Shown here: positions 7,026 through 8,304 of the stretch, piece by piece
How positions within the stretch are numbered: position 1 is the stretch's first letter
Layout: each line of letters begins with the position of its first letter
From: JBHGBB01 sp041946755
GTDB lineage: Bacteria > UBP4 > UBA4092 > JAOAEQ01
NCBI GenBank assembly: GCA_041946755.1
Contig: JBHGBB010000174.1
Location: 1-8,304 of the forward strand
Length of the DNA stretch: 8,304 bases
Direction of reading: 5' to 3'
Position numbers and translations under genes: made by a program
The notes under the pieces: model-generated
Database searches by the model: none
What the model saw: only the letters and a program-made list of their open reading frames with translations
What the model was told of the DNA's origin: nothing

Positions 7026-7757
7026 TTATTTATATTTGTCGACTTTAGAAAGAAACACTGTTCCTCGCGCAAACAGAGTCGGTAATAAATTTCCTAACCA
7101 TTGCCAGAATGAATTTGGTAGTATAGAAGTAATTTTGCCTAATATTTCCCATCGCGATCCTTTTCCACCAGGATTGACGAAATAAGCTTTTTTTACTATT
7201 TTAAAATATCCACTGATAAACTGTTCACTTTGCTTAATAGTAGGAAGATGTAAATGTTTATATAAATGAAAGGCTAACGAATCTACTCCTTTACCGAATA
7301 AACACATTATTCGGTGATAAATGGTACATTCATTGGGTAATGAAATCAACACCATCCCATCCGGTTTAATCAAGCATTGCATTTGTACGAGTATGTTAGC
7401 TGGATTAATCAGATGTTCTAATACTTCTCCACACACTATGATATCAAATTGTTCCCGAAACGGTAACGCTTCCGAATCAAATCTAACAAATTTAGTAATC
7501 GCTCCTTTTTGTTCAGCGATTTCCAATGCTTTTTTATCAAAATCGACTCCCCAATATTCGATATGTTTATCCTTCGGTAAGAAATCCAGTAGCCTGGCAG
7601 TATAACAACCAATATCTAATATTTTAGAACCCTCATGAAGATAAGGGAATAACAATTCGGCGTAGGTTTTTAATCGTAAATCGGCATATTCGTCTTCTTG
7701 ATACATATCCCCATACCATAATTGTGGCGAAGGTTGGATTTTATTGTTAGCTGACAT
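7026..7757 (-). CDS. Class I SAM-dependent methyltransferase (Methyltransf_23-like) with variant SAM loop
   Basis: A 243-residue protein with the Methyltransf_23/11 pattern: motif I ILDIGCYTA (46-54), VDFDKKAL (71-78) with the ribose-binding acidic residue D72 or D74, SEALPF (95-100), the post-III signature GEVLEHL (110-116), and IKPDGMVLISLPNE (130-143). The C-terminal 100 residues form a less conserved cap. Odd: motif I normally reads GCGxG, but here it is G-C-Y-T-A, losing the second and third glycines of the loop, while the other motifs are intact. It may bind SAM in a changed geometry or have weak activity. The start at 7757 is supported by GAGG 6 nt upstream, overlapping the stop of the glycosyltransferase gene 8 bp away, so the two are probably coupled. 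Likely role: O- or N-methylation of a sugar or lipid intermediate of the surface glycan; the substrate is not identifiable. Confidence 0.82.
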   Translation of the reverse strand: MSANNKIQPSPQLWYGDMYQEDEYADLRLKTYAELLFPYLHEGSKILDIGCYTARLLDFLPKDKHIEYWGVDFDKKALEIAEQKGAITKFVRFDSEALPFREQFDIIVCGEVLEHLINPANILVQMQCLIKPDGMVLISLPNECTIYHRIMCLFGKGVDSLAFHLYKHLHLPTIKQSEQFISGYFKIVKKAYFVNPGGKGSRWEILGKITSILPNSFWQWLGNLLPTLFARGTVFLSKVDKYK

Positions 7758-7763
7758 GCTTGA

Positions 7764-7767
7764 CCTC
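7764..7767 (-). promoter_or_regulatory. Ribosome binding site overlapping a stop codon
   Basis: GAGG on the minus strand shares two bases with the TGA of the glycosyltransferase gene and lies 6 nt before the ATG at 7757. It supports that start and suggests coupled translation of the two genes. Confidence 0.55.
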
Positions 7768-8304
7768 AGGCTCCTATACGGTCATATAAAAAGTTATTTA
7801 ATCGTTTACTTTCTTGTTCCCAAAGATGTTCTGAAATAAATAGCTGATATACTTGCTTTACTTTTTCTTGCATTTCCTCTGGATGCTCGAAGCAATATAT
7901 TACCCGTTCCGCAAAAGACATTGGATCTTCTGGTTTATAATATAATACAGTATCTAGAAATGTTTCTTTCAATCCGAGTGTATCTGCTGATATGATAGGT
8001 TTTTGTGCTAACATATAATCTAGTACTTTATATTTACAATAATATCTTGTTGCTAACACATCAAGAGTAGGAAGACATAAACAATCTGCAATAGCTAATG
8101 TTGATAGATGTTCTTCTTTCCAAAATTTAAATTTGCTACCTAAAAATATATTCTTTTGCAAGTTTAGCTTTTCTATGAGTTGAATAACCGTTTTATTATT
8201 CTCTATTCCTAGTAGAATAAGCTTAGTCTGCGGATACTTTTCCAAAATAATCGGTAATGCTTGAACAACCGTACTCATATCTTGATAGTCTTTCCAACCT
8301 TGTT
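7766..8304 (-). CDS. Glycosyltransferase, GT4/group 1-like, C-terminal part only
   Basis: The reading frame is open to the window edge, so the gene begins beyond 8304; the ATG at 8278 is internal (the preceding codons read GWKDYQD without a stop). The visible 178 residues match the C-terminal GT-B nucleotide-sugar domain of GT4 enzymes: GWKDYQD then an alternating helix and a strand with KLILLGIE (like the usual ivG loop), NIFLGSK, ADCLCLPT, YKVLDYMLAQKPIISAD (the helix and strand around the donor site), and LYYKPEDP before the closing helices. In GT4 enzymes a Glu normally sits in the E-x7-E region; here the stretch ATRYYCKYKVLDYMLA has Lys and Asp around those places, so the retaining-catalysis Glu is not evident. 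It probably adds a sugar to a lipid-linked or surface glycan. Donor and acceptor are unknown. It is the first visible gene of the right-hand operon, and the N-terminal acceptor domain is outside the window. Confidence 0.8.
   Translation of the reverse strand, partial: QGWKDYQDMSTVVQALPIILEKYPQTKLILLGIENNKTVIQLIEKLNLQKNIFLGSKFKFWKEEHLSTLAIADCLCLPTLDVLATRYYCKYKVLDYMLAQKPIISADTLGLKETFLDTVLYYKPEDPMSFAERVIYCFEHPEEMQEKVKQVYQLFISEHLWEQESKRLNNFLYDRIGA

Noticed and set aside
6991..7185. A plus-strand open frame of 64 codons
   Set aside because: It covers the antisense of the gene junction and the C-terminus of the methyltransferase; no supporting motif.
7321..7605. A plus-strand open frame of 94 codons
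   Set aside because: It is antisense to the conserved SAM-binding core of the methyltransferase, whose motifs clearly define the coding strand.

Overview
The window is a gene-dense, AT-rich bacterial segment in which all seven genes lie on the minus strand, so transcription runs from high to low coordinates. The two end genes are cut by the window edges. Only one gap exceeds 100 bp (5351-5493). The organism cannot be named from this sequence. Low GC, a B12-type radical SAM enzyme and maturation factors for (often selenium-dependent) molybdenum hydroxylases suggest an anaerobic, probably uncultured bacterium. That placement is inference.

In order of transcription, the right-hand block (8304-5494) holds the C-terminal part of a GT4-type glycosyltransferase, a class I SAM methyltransferase with an unusual SAM loop, and a B12-binding/radical SAM protein. 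These are packed 8 and 14 bp apart and look like one operon. After a 143-bp AT-rich gap, a second block (5350-1191) holds another class I methyltransferase, a large YfhO-family membrane protein whose start overlaps the methyltransferase stop by 8 bp, and a polyprenol-phosphate sugar synthase of the DPM1 type. Together these fit assembly and decoration of a cell-surface glycan or glycolipid. A cytoplasmic GT2 would load a sugar on a polyprenyl phosphate, the YfhO GT-C-like protein would move it to an acceptor outside the membrane, and the glycosyltransferase, methyltransferases and radical SAM enzyme would build or modify the acceptor or its sugars.

The left-hand block (1180-1) changes subject. 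A MocA/YgfJ-type nucleotidyltransferase starts 10 bp after the DPM1-like gene and is followed by a partial yqeB (EF2563 family). These two mature molybdenum hydroxylases, so such enzyme genes may lie beyond coordinate 1.

No tRNA, rRNA, CRISPR array, insertion sequence, convincing terminator or promoter was recognised. The most interesting points are the DPM1-like/YfhO pair, which resembles the CsbB-YfhO glycosylation pair of Firmicutes, and the B12-radical SAM enzyme of unknown substrate in a run with two methyltransferases.
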